A stretch of 64,000 bases of DNA from Caulobacter sp. (GCF_017744445.1 NZ_JAGIBH010000005.1:329945-393944); one strand, 5' to 3'. Positions 45,439 to 55,998 are shown, numbered from the stretch's first letter. Numbers and translations: made by a program. Notes: generated by a model from the letters alone, not told the origin.

Positions 45439-46121
45439 TCCTGGATCGCCGCGCCCTGCTCGCCGGCCTGGCCGCCACGCCCTTCGCGGGCCAGGGCAAG
45501 CGCTTGCACGCCGACGAATTCCGCGACCTGAAGCACTGGACGATCGAGGCCGAGAAACCGGCGACCGTGACGACCAAGGACGGCGTGCTCGACATCGTCG
45601 CCCCGGCTGGCTTCACCGCCTGGTTCAAGCCCGAGCTGATCGGCCCCGTGGCGATCACCTACCAGGCCCAGGCGGTGTCGGAGGGTGGCCCCCTGGACCG
45701 GGTCAGCGACCTCAATTGCTTCTGGATGGCGCGCGAGGCCGATGGCGGTTCGCCGCTGGACCGTCCGCGCTCGGGCGCCTTCGCCGACTACGACACGCTG
45801 AAGACCTACTATGTGGGTCAAGGCGGCAATTCGAACACCAGCACCCGCTTCCGGCGTTATGTCGGCCGCGCCGGCGACAGGCCGATGCTGCCGCAGCACG
45901 ATCATTCAGCCGCCGACGAGCTGCTGACGCCCAACCGCTGGACTAACGTGCAGCTGATCGCCGACGATCAGCGCATCGAATACTGGAGCGACGGCCGGCG
46001 ACTGTTCGAGCACCAGGATCCGCAGCCCTACACGCGCGGCCGGTTCGGCTTGCGGACCACGCAGAGCCATCTGCGGGTCCGCCAGTTCGAGGTCTTCAGC
46101 CTACTCCCAACCGGCCGGTAG
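45435..46121 (+). CDS. DUF6250-like secreted protein (concanavalin-like)
   Basis: Tat-like MILDRRALLAGLAATPFA; DLNCFWMAREADGGS, TYYVGQGGNSNTSTRFRRY. Confidence 0.65.
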   Translation: MILDRRALLAGLAATPFAGQGKRLHADEFRDLKHWTIEAEKPATVTTKDGVLDIVAPAGFTAWFKPELIGPVAITYQAQAVSEGGPLDRVSDLNCFWMAREADGGSPLDRPRSGAFADYDTLKTYYVGQGGNSNTSTRFRRYVGRAGDRPMLPQHDHSAADELLTPNRWTNVQLIADDQRIEYWSDGRRLFEHQDPQPYTRGRFGLRTTQSHLRVRQFEVFSLLPTGR

Positions 46122-48782
46122 GCTGTCGGGCGCGGCGTGGCCGACAAGGGCCAGCAGCTCGAACAGGTTCAGCGCCCACTGGGCCGACTGGTTGGTCGAG
46201 ACGCCTTCCATCTCGTCGATCGGGTTCAGCACCGACGGCCCGGTCACGCGGGTGATCGGCTCGGGGCTGTTTTCCTGGCCGGTCTTGGTCTTGGCCAGGA
46301 ACTCCGTCCAGGCCCGCTTGGCCAGCACCGGATCCTTCAGCTTCACCGCCGCCCAGGCCGTCAGGCGCGCGTGCCAGACCGGATAGGCGAAGTGACGGTC
46401 GATCGCTGCCGGTCCCAGCGCCGCCTGCCGCTCGGCCAAGGGCGCGTTGTAGTAGGCGCAGAAGCGGACCCAGGCCTTGCTCCAGGCCGGATCGTCGATC
46501 AGCCCGTCCAGCTCGAACACGAACTCAGCCCCGCCCATGATCGTCACCAGGTGGTAGCTGGTCGTGAAGGCGCTGCCGAGATCGTACAGGGTCGCCGTGG
46601 CTGGGTCGTAGCCGAACGGCGGACCGGTGAACATGCCGTGCGACGAGGCCGCGATGGCGTCCAGGCCCTTGACGATCTTGTCCCGCCATTTCGTGTCGCC
46701 GGTCCGCTCCCAGGCCACCAGCCAGTTGCTGGCGAAGGCGAACCAGTCCGGGCCGCTGCGGGCCTGGGTCGGATAGTTGGTCTTGGCCGCGACCTTGCGC
46801 ACCGGGTTGACGGCCAACAGCGCATGGTCGCCGTCATAGAGATCGGCCATCAGGTCGCCGGTCCGCTCGTCGGCGGTCAGGTAGTAGTAGTGGCGACGCA
46901 GCAGCGACTGGCTGATCCGCGCCTCCTTGGCCCCGTCGCCCCAGTGGCTGACATTGTGCCGCGAGCCCAGCCCCTTGAGCGGACCCAGGTGGTGGACGTC
47001 GACCTCGCCAGTGTGACGGGTCATGGCCTCGGCCATTCGGAAGACGTCGGCGCGGCCGGTGCGCATGAAGGCGGTCCACAGCCACAGGTCCGGGACCAGC
47101 TCGCTGTTGGCCCACGCATAGCCGCCGACGTCGTAGCGCCAGACGTGCCGGTCCTGGTCATAGCTGTGCATCACGTCGCCGTGGTCCCAGAACCCGTACC
47201 AGCGGCGCTGCTCGATCTCCTTCTTGTAGAAGCCCAGCAGACGCTCGTGGGCGGCCTCCAGCTTGGCCTTCACCGGCGTCGAGGTGTCGACCGGGGTGAA
47301 GACGCCGCCGAACGCGCCGACGCTCCGATAGTAGGCCGGAGTTGCGACCGGCAGAGCCGGATCGGTGGTCGCCTTGGCCATGCCCGACAGCGTCTCGCGC
47401 GTCGGCGTGGCGGCCATGGGCCACAGGAAGACCTGGTTGGTGCGAGCGACGCCCAACGGCGTGCTGTGGCCTTCCTCGACGTCCTCGTACTGGATCTCCA
47501 GGCCGTGAGCCTTGTCGCTGTAGTGGCGCAGATCCATCGGGCCAGCCTGCGGCGACCACAGCCACAGGGTCACGGTGGCGGCGTCGGTCGTCGCGCCATC
47601 GATCTCCAGCCCCGTCGGATGGCGCTGCCAGAAGTGGCGCAGGCCGAAAGCGACCCCGCCCGAGACGCCGCCCACATAACCCAGGCCCGGCGCGCGGCCG
47701 CCATGGTCGGCGCGCAGCCATCTGCTCTTGGTGCTGGTCCTCTTGTCGATCGCGAAGGCGTCGGCGTCGCCCTGGAACAGGCGGTAGCCATTCCAGACGG
47801 GCACGGTCAGCAGCTGGTCGCGGGTCTTGGCGTCCATCGCGGCTAGGTCCGGCACGCGCTCGCCGCGCAGCTGGTCCTGGAACTTCCCCGCCAGGGCGAA
47901 CTTGGTCGGCTGCCAGCCGGGGATGTTGCGAACGGCCTCGCCCCACATCCCCTCGCCTTCCCCGGCGAAGCGGACATGGCGGTTGTGCAGCTCGTCGGTC
48001 AGCGGGACGTCGAAGCGGATCCCCAGGCCGGCGATGAAGTCCTTGTTACCGTCGCCGTCGAACGCGAAGCTGTGAGTCAGGGCCAGCCGCCCGTCGGCGT
48101 CGACCGCGACGCGAACGGTGAACGGCAGCCAGTCGCGGCCCGCGCCGCGATGCTTGCCCTCGAAGCGAACCACCGCCCGCACGGGGCCGCGCTGCTCGAC
48201 GGTGACCGCGTCGATCACGCCGTCGAAGACCTGGGTCTCGCGCGGCGACAGGTCGCCGGGAGGGATGTTCTGGTTCAGGGCGACCAGACGGCCGCCGCGC
48301 AGGGTCTCGCGGCCGGCCAGGCTGACACTCTCGATCAGCGCTCCGCCCATCCGTGCGAACCGGCAGACGAACTCGCCGGCGACGACCTCGATCCGTTCAG
48401 CCGTCTCGCGCACCTGGACAGACTTGGCCGGCGCGACGGGTTTTCCCGGCGTGAGCTGGAAGCCCTTGGCGGAGCCCGCCAGCGCGTGACCGGTCCACTT
48501 CAGCGAACCATCGGGCCAATAGGCCAAAGGCCAGGTCTGCAAAGGCAGAGCCTGGCCGTCGGCGCCGATCGCCGTCAGGGTCGTCTTGGGCTTGACCGCC
48601 CCCCGTGGCCAGGGCGCGCCCCAGACCGCCGCGCCGGGCGCGGTCGGCGGAGCGTCGCTCAGCCAGTGGAAGTCGGCCGAGGCCGGCGCGGGCTTTGCGG
48701 CCCGCGCCACGCCTCCGCCGGCCAGCGCCGCGACAGGGATTACCAAACTCGAACCCAGCAAACCCCGTCGCGATACCGTCAC
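46101..48782 (-). CDS. Exo-rhamnogalacturonan lyase family protein (PL26-like)
   Basis: AVWGAPWPRGAV...LPLQTWPLAYWPDGSLKWTGHALA (YetA/PcRGLX-like N-terminus); Tat-like MTVSRRGLLGSS; GTG start 48782. Confidence 0.75.
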   Translation of the reverse strand: MTVSRRGLLGSSLVIPVAALAGGGVARAAKPAPASADFHWLSDAPPTAPGAAVWGAPWPRGAVKPKTTLTAIGADGQALPLQTWPLAYWPDGSLKWTGHALAGSAKGFQLTPGKPVAPAKSVQVRETAERIEVVAGEFVCRFARMGGALIESVSLAGRETLRGGRLVALNQNIPPGDLSPRETQVFDGVIDAVTVEQRGPVRAVVRFEGKHRGAGRDWLPFTVRVAVDADGRLALTHSFAFDGDGNKDFIAGLGIRFDVPLTDELHNRHVRFAGEGEGMWGEAVRNIPGWQPTKFALAGKFQDQLRGERVPDLAAMDAKTRDQLLTVPVWNGYRLFQGDADAFAIDKRTSTKSRWLRADHGGRAPGLGYVGGVSGGVAFGLRHFWQRHPTGLEIDGATTDAATVTLWLWSPQAGPMDLRHYSDKAHGLEIQYEDVEEGHSTPLGVARTNQVFLWPMAATPTRETLSGMAKATTDPALPVATPAYYRSVGAFGGVFTPVDTSTPVKAKLEAAHERLLGFYKKEIEQRRWYGFWDHGDVMHSYDQDRHVWRYDVGGYAWANSELVPDLWLWTAFMRTGRADVFRMAEAMTRHTGEVDVHHLGPLKGLGSRHNVSHWGDGAKEARISQSLLRRHYYYLTADERTGDLMADLYDGDHALLAVNPVRKVAAKTNYPTQARSGPDWFAFASNWLVAWERTGDTKWRDKIVKGLDAIAASSHGMFTGPPFGYDPATATLYDLGSAFTTSYHLVTIMGGAEFVFELDGLIDDPAWSKAWVRFCAYYNAPLAERQAALGPAAIDRHFAYPVWHARLTAWAAVKLKDPVLAKRAWTEFLAKTKTGQENSPEPITRVTGPSVLNPIDEMEGVSTNQSAQWALNLFELLALVGHAAPDSLPAGWE

Positions 48783-48799
48783 GCCACTTACTCCCTGAC

Positions 48800-51700
48800 C
48801 TAGTTCTTGTAGACGAAGCCGACCGCGAAACGCGCGCCGCCGAACTGCACCGACCACGGGTTCGGGGCGTTGGCGAAGCCGGCCCGCTCGGAGCCGACGC
48901 TGAGACGCGCGGCGTTCAGCAGGTTGCGGCCTTCGGCGTAGATCTCGAGGTTCGGATTGATCTTCCGCGAGATCTTGGCGTCCAGGTACTCGTACTTTTC
49001 CGAATAGAGCGGCTCGCCCGGATTGTACGGGAAGCCCACGAAGTTGCCGACATTGGTGTTCGGCGAGTTGCGGACCGGCGAGGACGAGGTGTTGTTGCAC
49101 GGCGAGATGCAGGTCAGCACCCGATCGCGGGTCTGGTAGGCGATCCGGATCTTGGTGACGTCATCGTCGTACCACAGCACCAGGTTGGCGAAGTACTTGG
49201 ACTGGCCTGCCGGATCCAGCGCCTCCGCGGTCAGCGGGTCGATATAGGCCGCCGCCGTGCCCGACTTGGTGGTCGAGATGTTGAAGTCCACGCCCGTGTG
49301 CTTGAACTCCCACGGCAGGAAGGTGAAGGCCGTCCGCGCCACGAACTCCCAGCCCGACTGCACATAGCCCGGACCGTTGATGAAGGTGTTCACGCCGAAC
49401 TCATAGTCGGACAGGCGCTTGTTGGTGCCCGGAACCACTTCGTCGCTGCCGGCGAAGATGTTGCCGTTCTTCAGCGGCACCTGGACGGGCGCGCCGATCC
49501 GAACCTTCTGGCGGTAGTAGGCCAGGCTGAACGAGGTGTCGCGGTTCGGGTACCACTCGATCGAGGTGTTGTTCTTGGTCGCCGTATAGGGCTTCAGGTC
49601 CGGATTGCCGAAGGTGTTGGCGCAGGCCATGTCCTGCTCGCTGCCGTCGCTGTCCTGGAAGCCTTCGCGGCGTTCGTCGTAGGTGCACGACCCGGCCGGG
49701 AACAGGCGGTTCAGCGGCGGCGGGGCGATGGTCTTGGCCCAAGAGTAACGGATCACCAGCTTGTCCGGGATCGTCCACAGGGCCGCGTTATAGGCTGGCA
49801 TCCAGCCCGTATATTCGCGGTTGATGCTGACCGGCTTGGTGAAGGTCGCGCTGGTGAAGCCCAACGGATTGGTCGGGTCGGCCGCGTTGAAGGCCGGGGT
49901 CTTCAGCGTATAGGTCAGGCCCACATAGCCCGAGCCCGAGACCTGGGTCTTCAGCATGCGCATGCCCAGGTTGCCGTTCAGCTCCATGTTCAGCGGCAGC
50001 TGCTGCTCGAACTCGGCCATCCAGTACCAGGATGTATACTTCTCCAGCGCCTTGTTGACCGGCTGGTCGTAGGTCTGGCCGTCGCTGCCCTTGCACGACT
50101 TCACGCAGCTGAAGTTGTAGTTCGCAGCGCTGGCCAGTTCGCTGAAGGCCTTGGGCACATCGATGCTGTCCCAGACCGTCAGGCCCTTGGTGCCTTCATA
50201 GCCCTTCATGAAGGCGCCGGAGTTATCCTGCAGGCTGTTCTGGAAGATCGAGATCAGCTTGGCCTGCGGCACGGTCTCGATGCCGTACAGGAAGGTGTTG
50301 CCGGTCGTCGGGTTGGGCGCATAGCCGTAGACGCAGGCATTCGCCGCCGTCGTCGTCGGCAGGTTTTCGCAGGCGCGGACGTCGCTGCGCAGCGCCATGG
50401 TCGGGACGAACACCCCGGCCGAGGGCGTGTAGCCGCCGGCGCCCCACGAGTTGGTGTTGGCCTCGCGATAGAAGCCGCCGATCTTGAAGCGGGTGAAGAA
50501 TGGGATCTTGCCGTCGGTCAGGTAGCTGACGTCCAGCTTGTACTGATCCTCGCCGCTCTCGACGATCCGCGGGTTCCACTGCAGACGCGACAGGGCGCTG
50601 TAGCTGGCCATGCCCGGCGCGGTCGGCGCCAGCATCTGCACGAAGTTCGTCATGTTGGTTTCGTCGTAGCCGGCCGGCGTCTTGATATCCCAGATGCCGT
50701 TCTCCAACGCCGTCATGGTGGCGTTGCCGTAGGTGTAGCTGCGCGCGAAACGGCGGTCGTAGCGGCTGTAGGTCGCCTCGGTGCGGCCGCCGCGGAACTC
50801 AGCATGGATCGGGCCGCGGTCGTAGTCGGCGCCGTAGGTCAGGTAGTTGGTCTTCCAGTCCTGGGTGTTCTCGATGTGGTCGATGCCGACGGCGGCGTTG
50901 GTGATGTCGAACGAGGTCAGGTGGTGGGCGCTGTCGACCTTGATCGAGCCCGGGATGATGTTGGCGGCGATGCCGTAGGTCGGGAACGAGTTGTTGGTGA
51001 CCACCGTGCCCGGCGTGGTGTCGAGCGCCAATACCCCGGTCGGGACGCCGCCGTTGTAGATGTAGTAGCCCGAGCCGGCGACCGCCGAGAGCGGGTTGAT
51101 CGTGCCGGTCGGATAGAAGGTGTTGGTGACCAGCGGCGAGGTCACCTGGTTGGCCGTGGCCACGCCCAGCGAGGTGATGCCGCCGCGCGTGCGCTGGCGG
51201 TTGTCCTCGTGCTGACTGCGATTGGCGACCTGGTACTTGCCGAAGATCGTCAGGTTGTCGGTGACGCGGTAGTCCAGGCGCAGGTCCCACTCCAGGCGCT
51301 TTTCGTACTGTGACCAGTTCTGATCCCGGATCAGGTTGGGCGTGTAGTCGTTCCACTGGTTCAGACAGCTGATCTGCGAGTTGATCATCGCCGCCTGGGC
51401 CGCCTGGCGGTTGGCGTTGTTGGTCCCGGCCGAGATGGTGTTCAGCTGGGCGTCGGTCAGCAGCGGGAACGCGGCCAGACAGTCGGCCTTGGTCTTGGCG
51501 TTGGCCGACTTGGTGACGATGTCCAGCGGCGTCGGGGCGTTGAAATTGCCCGAACCGCTAGCCAGGGCCCACGTGCCGACCGGCGTGCTGGCGTCGGGAC
51601 CATTGGTCGCCGCGGGATTGAAGGCCCAGGTCTTGTCGGGCGAATTGTCGAAGTCGGCGAAGCGCGTATAGCCCTGCTGGTTGTTCGAACCAGCGCTATT

Positions 51701-52432
51701 GAGCGCGTGGCTGTCGTTGTAGCGCTTGGTCGAATTGATGTTGCCCATCACGCCCAGGCGGTCGTCGAAGAACTTGCGCGTGGCCACGACGCCGATCTCC
51801 GGGCCGTACTTCTTCGAGAGGGTGTTACCGGCGGCCGCGCCGCGCACCGAGATGAAGGGCTTCTTGAAGTCCAGGCCCGTGCGGGTCTGGATCTGCACCG
51901 TGGCCCCCAGGCCGCCAGGCGTCATGTCGGCCGTCTGGCCCTTGATGACGTCCAGGCTCTTGATCATCTCGGCGGGCAGTTCGCGCATGTCGGCCGAGCG
52001 ACCATCGCCGGCGCCGGCCGCGAGGCTGAAGCCCGAGGCCGCGACGCCCAGGCCGTCCAGCTCGACGCGGGTCAGGTCGGCGCCGTTGCCGCGAATGGCG
52101 AAGCCGTCGCCTTCGCCGAAGCCGTTACGCTCGATGGCCACGCCGGCGATGCGCGACATGGCTTCGTTGACGTTGCTGTCCGGGAACGAGCCGACGTCGT
52201 CGGCGACGATCGAGTCCTGGGCCGTCTTGCTGCGCTTCTTGCGCTGGATCGACGACTGTTGCGAGGCGCGGGCCCCGACGACGATCACCTCGACGGTGTT
52301 GTCCTCGGCGGCGGTGTTGGCAGGCGCCGAGGATTGCGCCAGGGCCGGCTGGCTCATGGCGAGGCCAGCGCTCAAGGCCAGGATTGATACGGTGGCGGCG
52401 GCCGCGCGGCGGCGAGCCCTGATGAGCTGCAT
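48800..52432 (-). CDS. TonB-dependent outer-membrane receptor
   Basis: Signal, plug (VIVVGARASQQSSIQRKKRSKTAQDSIVADDVGSFPDSNVNEAMSRIAGVAIERNGFGEGDGFAIRG) and C-terminal beta-barrel ending in F-V-Y-K-N. Confidence 0.93.
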   Translation of the reverse strand: MQLIRARRRAAAATVSILALSAGLAMSQPALAQSSAPANTAAEDNTVEVIVVGARASQQSSIQRKKRSKTAQDSIVADDVGSFPDSNVNEAMSRIAGVAIERNGFGEGDGFAIRGNGADLTRVELDGLGVAASGFSLAAGAGDGRSADMRELPAEMIKSLDVIKGQTADMTPGGLGATVQIQTRTGLDFKKPFISVRGAAAGNTLSKKYGPEIGVVATRKFFDDRLGVMGNINSTKRYNDSHALNSAGSNNQQGYTRFADFDNSPDKTWAFNPAATNGPDASTPVGTWALASGSGNFNAPTPLDIVTKSANAKTKADCLAAFPLLTDAQLNTISAGTNNANRQAAQAAMINSQISCLNQWNDYTPNLIRDQNWSQYEKRLEWDLRLDYRVTDNLTIFGKYQVANRSQHEDNRQRTRGGITSLGVATANQVTSPLVTNTFYPTGTINPLSAVAGSGYYIYNGGVPTGVLALDTTPGTVVTNNSFPTYGIAANIIPGSIKVDSAHHLTSFDITNAAVGIDHIENTQDWKTNYLTYGADYDRGPIHAEFRGGRTEATYSRYDRRFARSYTYGNATMTALENGIWDIKTPAGYDETNMTNFVQMLAPTAPGMASYSALSRLQWNPRIVESGEDQYKLDVSYLTDGKIPFFTRFKIGGFYREANTNSWGAGGYTPSAGVFVPTMALRSDVRACENLPTTTAANACVYGYAPNPTTGNTFLYGIETVPQAKLISIFQNSLQDNSGAFMKGYEGTKGLTVWDSIDVPKAFSELASAANYNFSCVKSCKGSDGQTYDQPVNKALEKYTSWYWMAEFEQQLPLNMELNGNLGMRMLKTQVSGSGYVGLTYTLKTPAFNAADPTNPLGFTSATFTKPVSINREYTGWMPAYNAALWTIPDKLVIRYSWAKTIAPPPLNRLFPAGSCTYDERREGFQDSDGSEQDMACANTFGNPDLKPYTATKNNTSIEWYPNRDTSFSLAYYRQKVRIGAPVQVPLKNGNIFAGSDEVVPGTNKRLSDYEFGVNTFINGPGYVQSGWEFVARTAFTFLPWEFKHTGVDFNISTTKSGTAAAYIDPLTAEALDPAGQSKYFANLVLWYDDDVTKIRIAYQTRDRVLTCISPCNNTSSSPVRNSPNTNVGNFVGFPYNPGEPLYSEKYEYLDAKISRKINPNLEIYAEGRNLLNAARLSVGSERAGFANAPNPWSVQFGGARFAVGFVYKN

Positions 52433-52554
52433 GAAGTCCCTCCCTGTATGGCCGGAACCCCGTCCCCACGCGGCTCCGCACGCCTCCCGAACCGCGACGG
52501 ACCCGAGGGATCCGAACCGGACACGACGACGCATTATTAGTACAAATACCGTAG

Positions 52555-52573
52555 TGCCATATGTTGAGATGTC
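52555..52573. promoter_or_regulatory. Candidate pectin/rhamnose-locus operator
   Basis: TGCCATATGTTGAGATGTC, 13 of 16 core matches to 59260 site; between TonB receptor and PL11. Confidence 0.4.
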
Positions 52574-52714
52574 AACGCAATTTGTGGGAAGACATAACGG
52601 AGGTTTCGTGATGTAACCTCAGCGATCCTGACGCGCCCTTCGCGGGCGTGGATTCTAGAGAAGCCGCCGCACGCGGCCCGGGATCGCGTAAGGCCTTTCA
52701 GGGAGGGCGCGTCT

Positions 52715-54673
52715 ATGACTCCGAGGAAGAAGACACTCGTCGCGACCGCATGCGGGATCGCGCTCATGGCGACGGGAGCCGCGCACGCCGCGCCCCGCTG
52801 GATGGAATCACTGGATCGCGGCGTGGTGGCCGTTCCCGCCCAAGGCGGCGGAGTGTTGGTCAGCTGGCGGCTGCTGGGCGACGACCCGGCCGGCGCGGCC
52901 TTCAACCTCTACAAGGACGGGACGAAGCTGAACGCCAAGCCGCTGACCGGCGGCACGGACTTCGTCGACAAGACCGCCGGCGCGGGCGCCTACACGGTCC
53001 GCCTGGTCGCCAAGGGCAAGGAAGGCGCGGCCAGCCGGCCCGCCCAGGTCTGGACCGACGGCTACCTGTCGATCCCCTTGGATCCGCCGCCCGCCGGCGT
53101 GACGCCCACGGGCGAGGCCTATTCCTACACCGCCAACGACGCCAGCGTCGGCGACCTGGACGGCGACGGCCGTTACGAGGTCATCCTGAAGTGGGACCCG
53201 ACCAACTCCAAGGACAACGCCTTCGGCGGCTATACGGGCGACGCCTATCTCGACGCCTATACCCTGGAGGGCAAACGCCTGTGGCGCATCGACCTGGGCA
53301 AGAACATCCGGGCCGGCGCGCACTACACCCAGTTCCAGGTGTTCGACTATGACGGCGACGGCAAGGCCGAGATCGCCGTGCGCACCAGCGACGGCACGAT
53401 CGACGGGACTGGCAAGGTGCTGGGCGACGCCAATGCCGACTGGCGCGAGAGCGGCGGCGAGCGGCCCCAGGCCGACCGCACCGGGGCGTTCGTCCAACCG
53501 GACGGGACCAACGTCGCCAAGGTCCAGGGCCGTATCCTGAAGGGCCCCGAATATCTGACCGTCTTCGAGGGCGCGACCGGCAAGGCCCTGGCCAGCGCCC
53601 CCTACGCGCCGCCCCGCGATCCGCGCACCGATGCGCCCAGCGTCGAGCAGATGACCGAGGTCTGGGGCGACGGCTACGCCAACCGCTCCGACCGTTTCCT
53701 GGCCGGCACCGCCTATCTGGACGGTCAGCGCCCCAGCATCGTCATGGCCCGCGGCTATTACGGCCGCTCGACCCTGGCGGCCTGGGACTTCCGGGACGGC
53801 AAGCTGACGCCGCGCTGGTTCTTCGACAGCGCCGCGCCGGGCAACGAAGCCTTCGGCGGCCAGGGCAACCACCAGCTCAGCGTCGCCGATGTCGATGGCG
53901 ACGGCCGCGACGAGATCGTCTACGGCTCGATGACCGTCGACGACAACGGCAAGGGCCTGTGGAGCGCCCGCCTGTTCCATGGCGACGCCATGCATGTCGG
54001 CGACCTGGATCCCACTCATCCGGGCCTGGAGAAGTTCGGCGTCCACGAGAGCCCCCGCATGAACGGCGGCATCGGCGCGGCCATGCTGGACGCCAAGACC
54101 GGCAAGGTCCTGTGGAGCACGCCCACCGACAAGGACACCGGCCGCGGGCTGGCCGCCGACATCGACCCGCGCTTCCCCGGCGACGAGGCCTGGGGCACGA
54201 ACCAAGAAGCGCTCTACACCGCCCAGGGCAAGGCCATCGACGGCGTGAAACATCCGCGCCAGACCAACTTCGCGATCTGGTGGGACGGCGACGACCTGCG
54301 CGAGCTGCTGGACAAGAACCAGATCAGCAAGTGGGACTGGAAGACCGGCCAGGCCACGCCCCTGCTGACCGCCGAAGGCATGACCTCGAACAACGGGACC
54401 AAGGCCACCCCGCCCCTGTCGGCCGACCTGCTGGGCGACTGGCGCGAGGAGGTGATCTGGCGAGCCGAGGACAACCGGTCGTTGCGGATCTACGCCACGC
54501 CCTACCCGACCGACCGCCGGCTGGTGACCCTGATGCACGACCCGCAGTACCGCGTCTCGATCGCCTGGCAGAACACCGCCTACAATCAGCCGCCGCACAC
54601 CAGCTTCCACCTGGGCGAAGGCATGAAGTCGCCCAAGCCCACGGCCATCGTCACCCGGAAAGCCTCGCAATGA
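52715..54673 (+). CDS. Rhamnogalacturonan lyase family PL11
   Basis: MESLDRGVVAVPAQGGGVLVSWRLLGDD, GDLDGDGRYEVILKWDPTNSKDN, DYDGDGKAEIAVRTSDGTIDGTG. Confidence 0.93.
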   Translation: MTPRKKTLVATACGIALMATGAAHAAPRWMESLDRGVVAVPAQGGGVLVSWRLLGDDPAGAAFNLYKDGTKLNAKPLTGGTDFVDKTAGAGAYTVRLVAKGKEGAASRPAQVWTDGYLSIPLDPPPAGVTPTGEAYSYTANDASVGDLDGDGRYEVILKWDPTNSKDNAFGGYTGDAYLDAYTLEGKRLWRIDLGKNIRAGAHYTQFQVFDYDGDGKAEIAVRTSDGTIDGTGKVLGDANADWRESGGERPQADRTGAFVQPDGTNVAKVQGRILKGPEYLTVFEGATGKALASAPYAPPRDPRTDAPSVEQMTEVWGDGYANRSDRFLAGTAYLDGQRPSIVMARGYYGRSTLAAWDFRDGKLTPRWFFDSAAPGNEAFGGQGNHQLSVADVDGDGRDEIVYGSMTVDDNGKGLWSARLFHGDAMHVGDLDPTHPGLEKFGVHESPRMNGGIGAAMLDAKTGKVLWSTPTDKDTGRGLAADIDPRFPGDEAWGTNQEALYTAQGKAIDGVKHPRQTNFAIWWDGDDLRELLDKNQISKWDWKTGQATPLLTAEGMTSNNGTKATPPLSADLLGDWREEVIWRAEDNRSLRIYATPYPTDRRLVTLMHDPQYRVSIAWQNTAYNQPPHTSFHLGEGMKSPKPTAIVTRKASQ

Positions 54674-55998
54674 AGTCGTTCGTCATCGGCGGTCTGGCCG
54701 CCCTCCTCCTGGTTGGTCCCGCGAGCGCCCAGGACGTCATGACCCTGGGCAAGCCCGGCGCGCCCGAGCCGCCGCTGGAGTGGGTGGACAAGACCACCGG
54801 CCACCGGATCGTCCGCCTGTCGCGCGAGCCCGGCAGCTCCAGCCTGTACTTCAACTACAACGGCTATACGCCCAAGGGCGATCGGCTGGTCTTCGCCACG
54901 CCCACCGGCATCGTCGCCATGGACTTGAAGACCCGCGCCCTGACCAAGATCGTCGAGGGCAAGGTCCGGCTGCTGTATGTCGGCCGCAAGACCGGCTCGG
55001 TCTATTACGAGAAGTCGCTGACCGATAACCCCGGCGGCCCCAAGGCCGTGATGGCGGTCGATCCCTACACCAAGGCCGTCCGCGAGGTCGCCAAGATGGA
55101 TCGCGGCTCCCTGCAGACCATCAATGCCGACGAGACCCTGCTAGCCGGCGTGGTGGTGCGCAACGACGTGCCGATCCCGCCGAACATGATGGACGCCCTG
55201 CCCAAGAACCCCGACGACGTGAAGAGCGCCGACGGCAAGGAGCTGTCCTATGCCGAGGGGCGCGAAGTGCAGCTGAACGCTCGCCTGGACAGCCGCATCC
55301 CTATGGAGATCTTCACGATCAACACGGTCACCGGCGAGCGCAAGGTTGTCCACCAGGCCACCGACTGGCTGAACCACCTGCAGTTCTCGCCGACCGATCC
55401 GGGCCTGCTGATGTTCTGCCACGAGGGTCCCTGGCACAAGGTCGACCGTCTGTGGCTGATCCGGACCGACAAGGCCGGCGATCAGCCGGTCAAGATCCAC
55501 ACCCGCACCATGAACATGGAGATCGCGGGCCACGAATGGTTCAGCGCCGACGGCAAGACCGTCTGGTACGATCTGCAAACCCCGCGCGGCGAGGACTTCT
55601 GGGTCGCCGGCTATGACATCGCCACCGGCAAGCGCAACTGGATGCACGTCCAGCGCAACGACTGGTCGGTGCACTTCAATAGCTCGTCGGATGGCAAGCT
55701 GTTCGCCGGCGACGGCGGCGACAGCGAGATGGTCGCCCATGCGCCGGACGGCAAATGGATCGTGCTCTTGAAGCCCCGCACCGTACCGGACGTGGCGGGC
55801 ATCCACGCGCCGGGGGCCGAGCACCTGATCGCTCCGGGGGTGCTGGACTCCGAGCGCCTGGTCGACATGCGCGAGCATGACTATCGCCTGGAGCCGAACG
55901 TGAACTTCACGCCGGACAACAAGTGGCTGGTGTTCCGCTCGAACATGCACGGCCAGAGCCAGATCTATGCGGTGGAGGTGGCGAAGGCGCAGCCCTAG
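54670..55998 (+). CDS. Oligogalacturonate lyase-like protein (PL22)
   Basis: VDKTTGHRIVRLSREPGSSSLYFNYNGYTPKGDRLVF, HLQFSPTDPGLLMFCHEGPWHKVDRLW; Sec signal; ATGA overlap with PL11. Confidence 0.88.
   Translation: MKSFVIGGLAALLLVGPASAQDVMTLGKPGAPEPPLEWVDKTTGHRIVRLSREPGSSSLYFNYNGYTPKGDRLVFATPTGIVAMDLKTRALTKIVEGKVRLLYVGRKTGSVYYEKSLTDNPGGPKAVMAVDPYTKAVREVAKMDRGSLQTINADETLLAGVVVRNDVPIPPNMMDALPKNPDDVKSADGKELSYAEGREVQLNARLDSRIPMEIFTINTVTGERKVVHQATDWLNHLQFSPTDPGLLMFCHEGPWHKVDRLWLIRTDKAGDQPVKIHTRTMNMEIAGHEWFSADGKTVWYDLQTPRGEDFWVAGYDIATGKRNWMHVQRNDWSVHFNSSSDGKLFAGDGGDSEMVAHAPDGKWIVLLKPRTVPDVAGIHAPGAEHLIAPGVLDSERLVDMREHDYRLEPNVNFTPDNKWLVFRSNMHGQSQIYAVEVAKAQP

Noticed and set aside
48605-51313. 902-aa plus-strand ORF opposite the TonB receptor
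   Set aside because: Low-complexity antisense reading frame in GC-rich DNA; the minus-strand receptor explains the region.
52550-52559. CGTAGTGCCA near the TonB receptor promoter, similar to the TetR half-site
   Set aside because: Single half-site, distant unrelated locus; better explained by the local pectin-locus motif.
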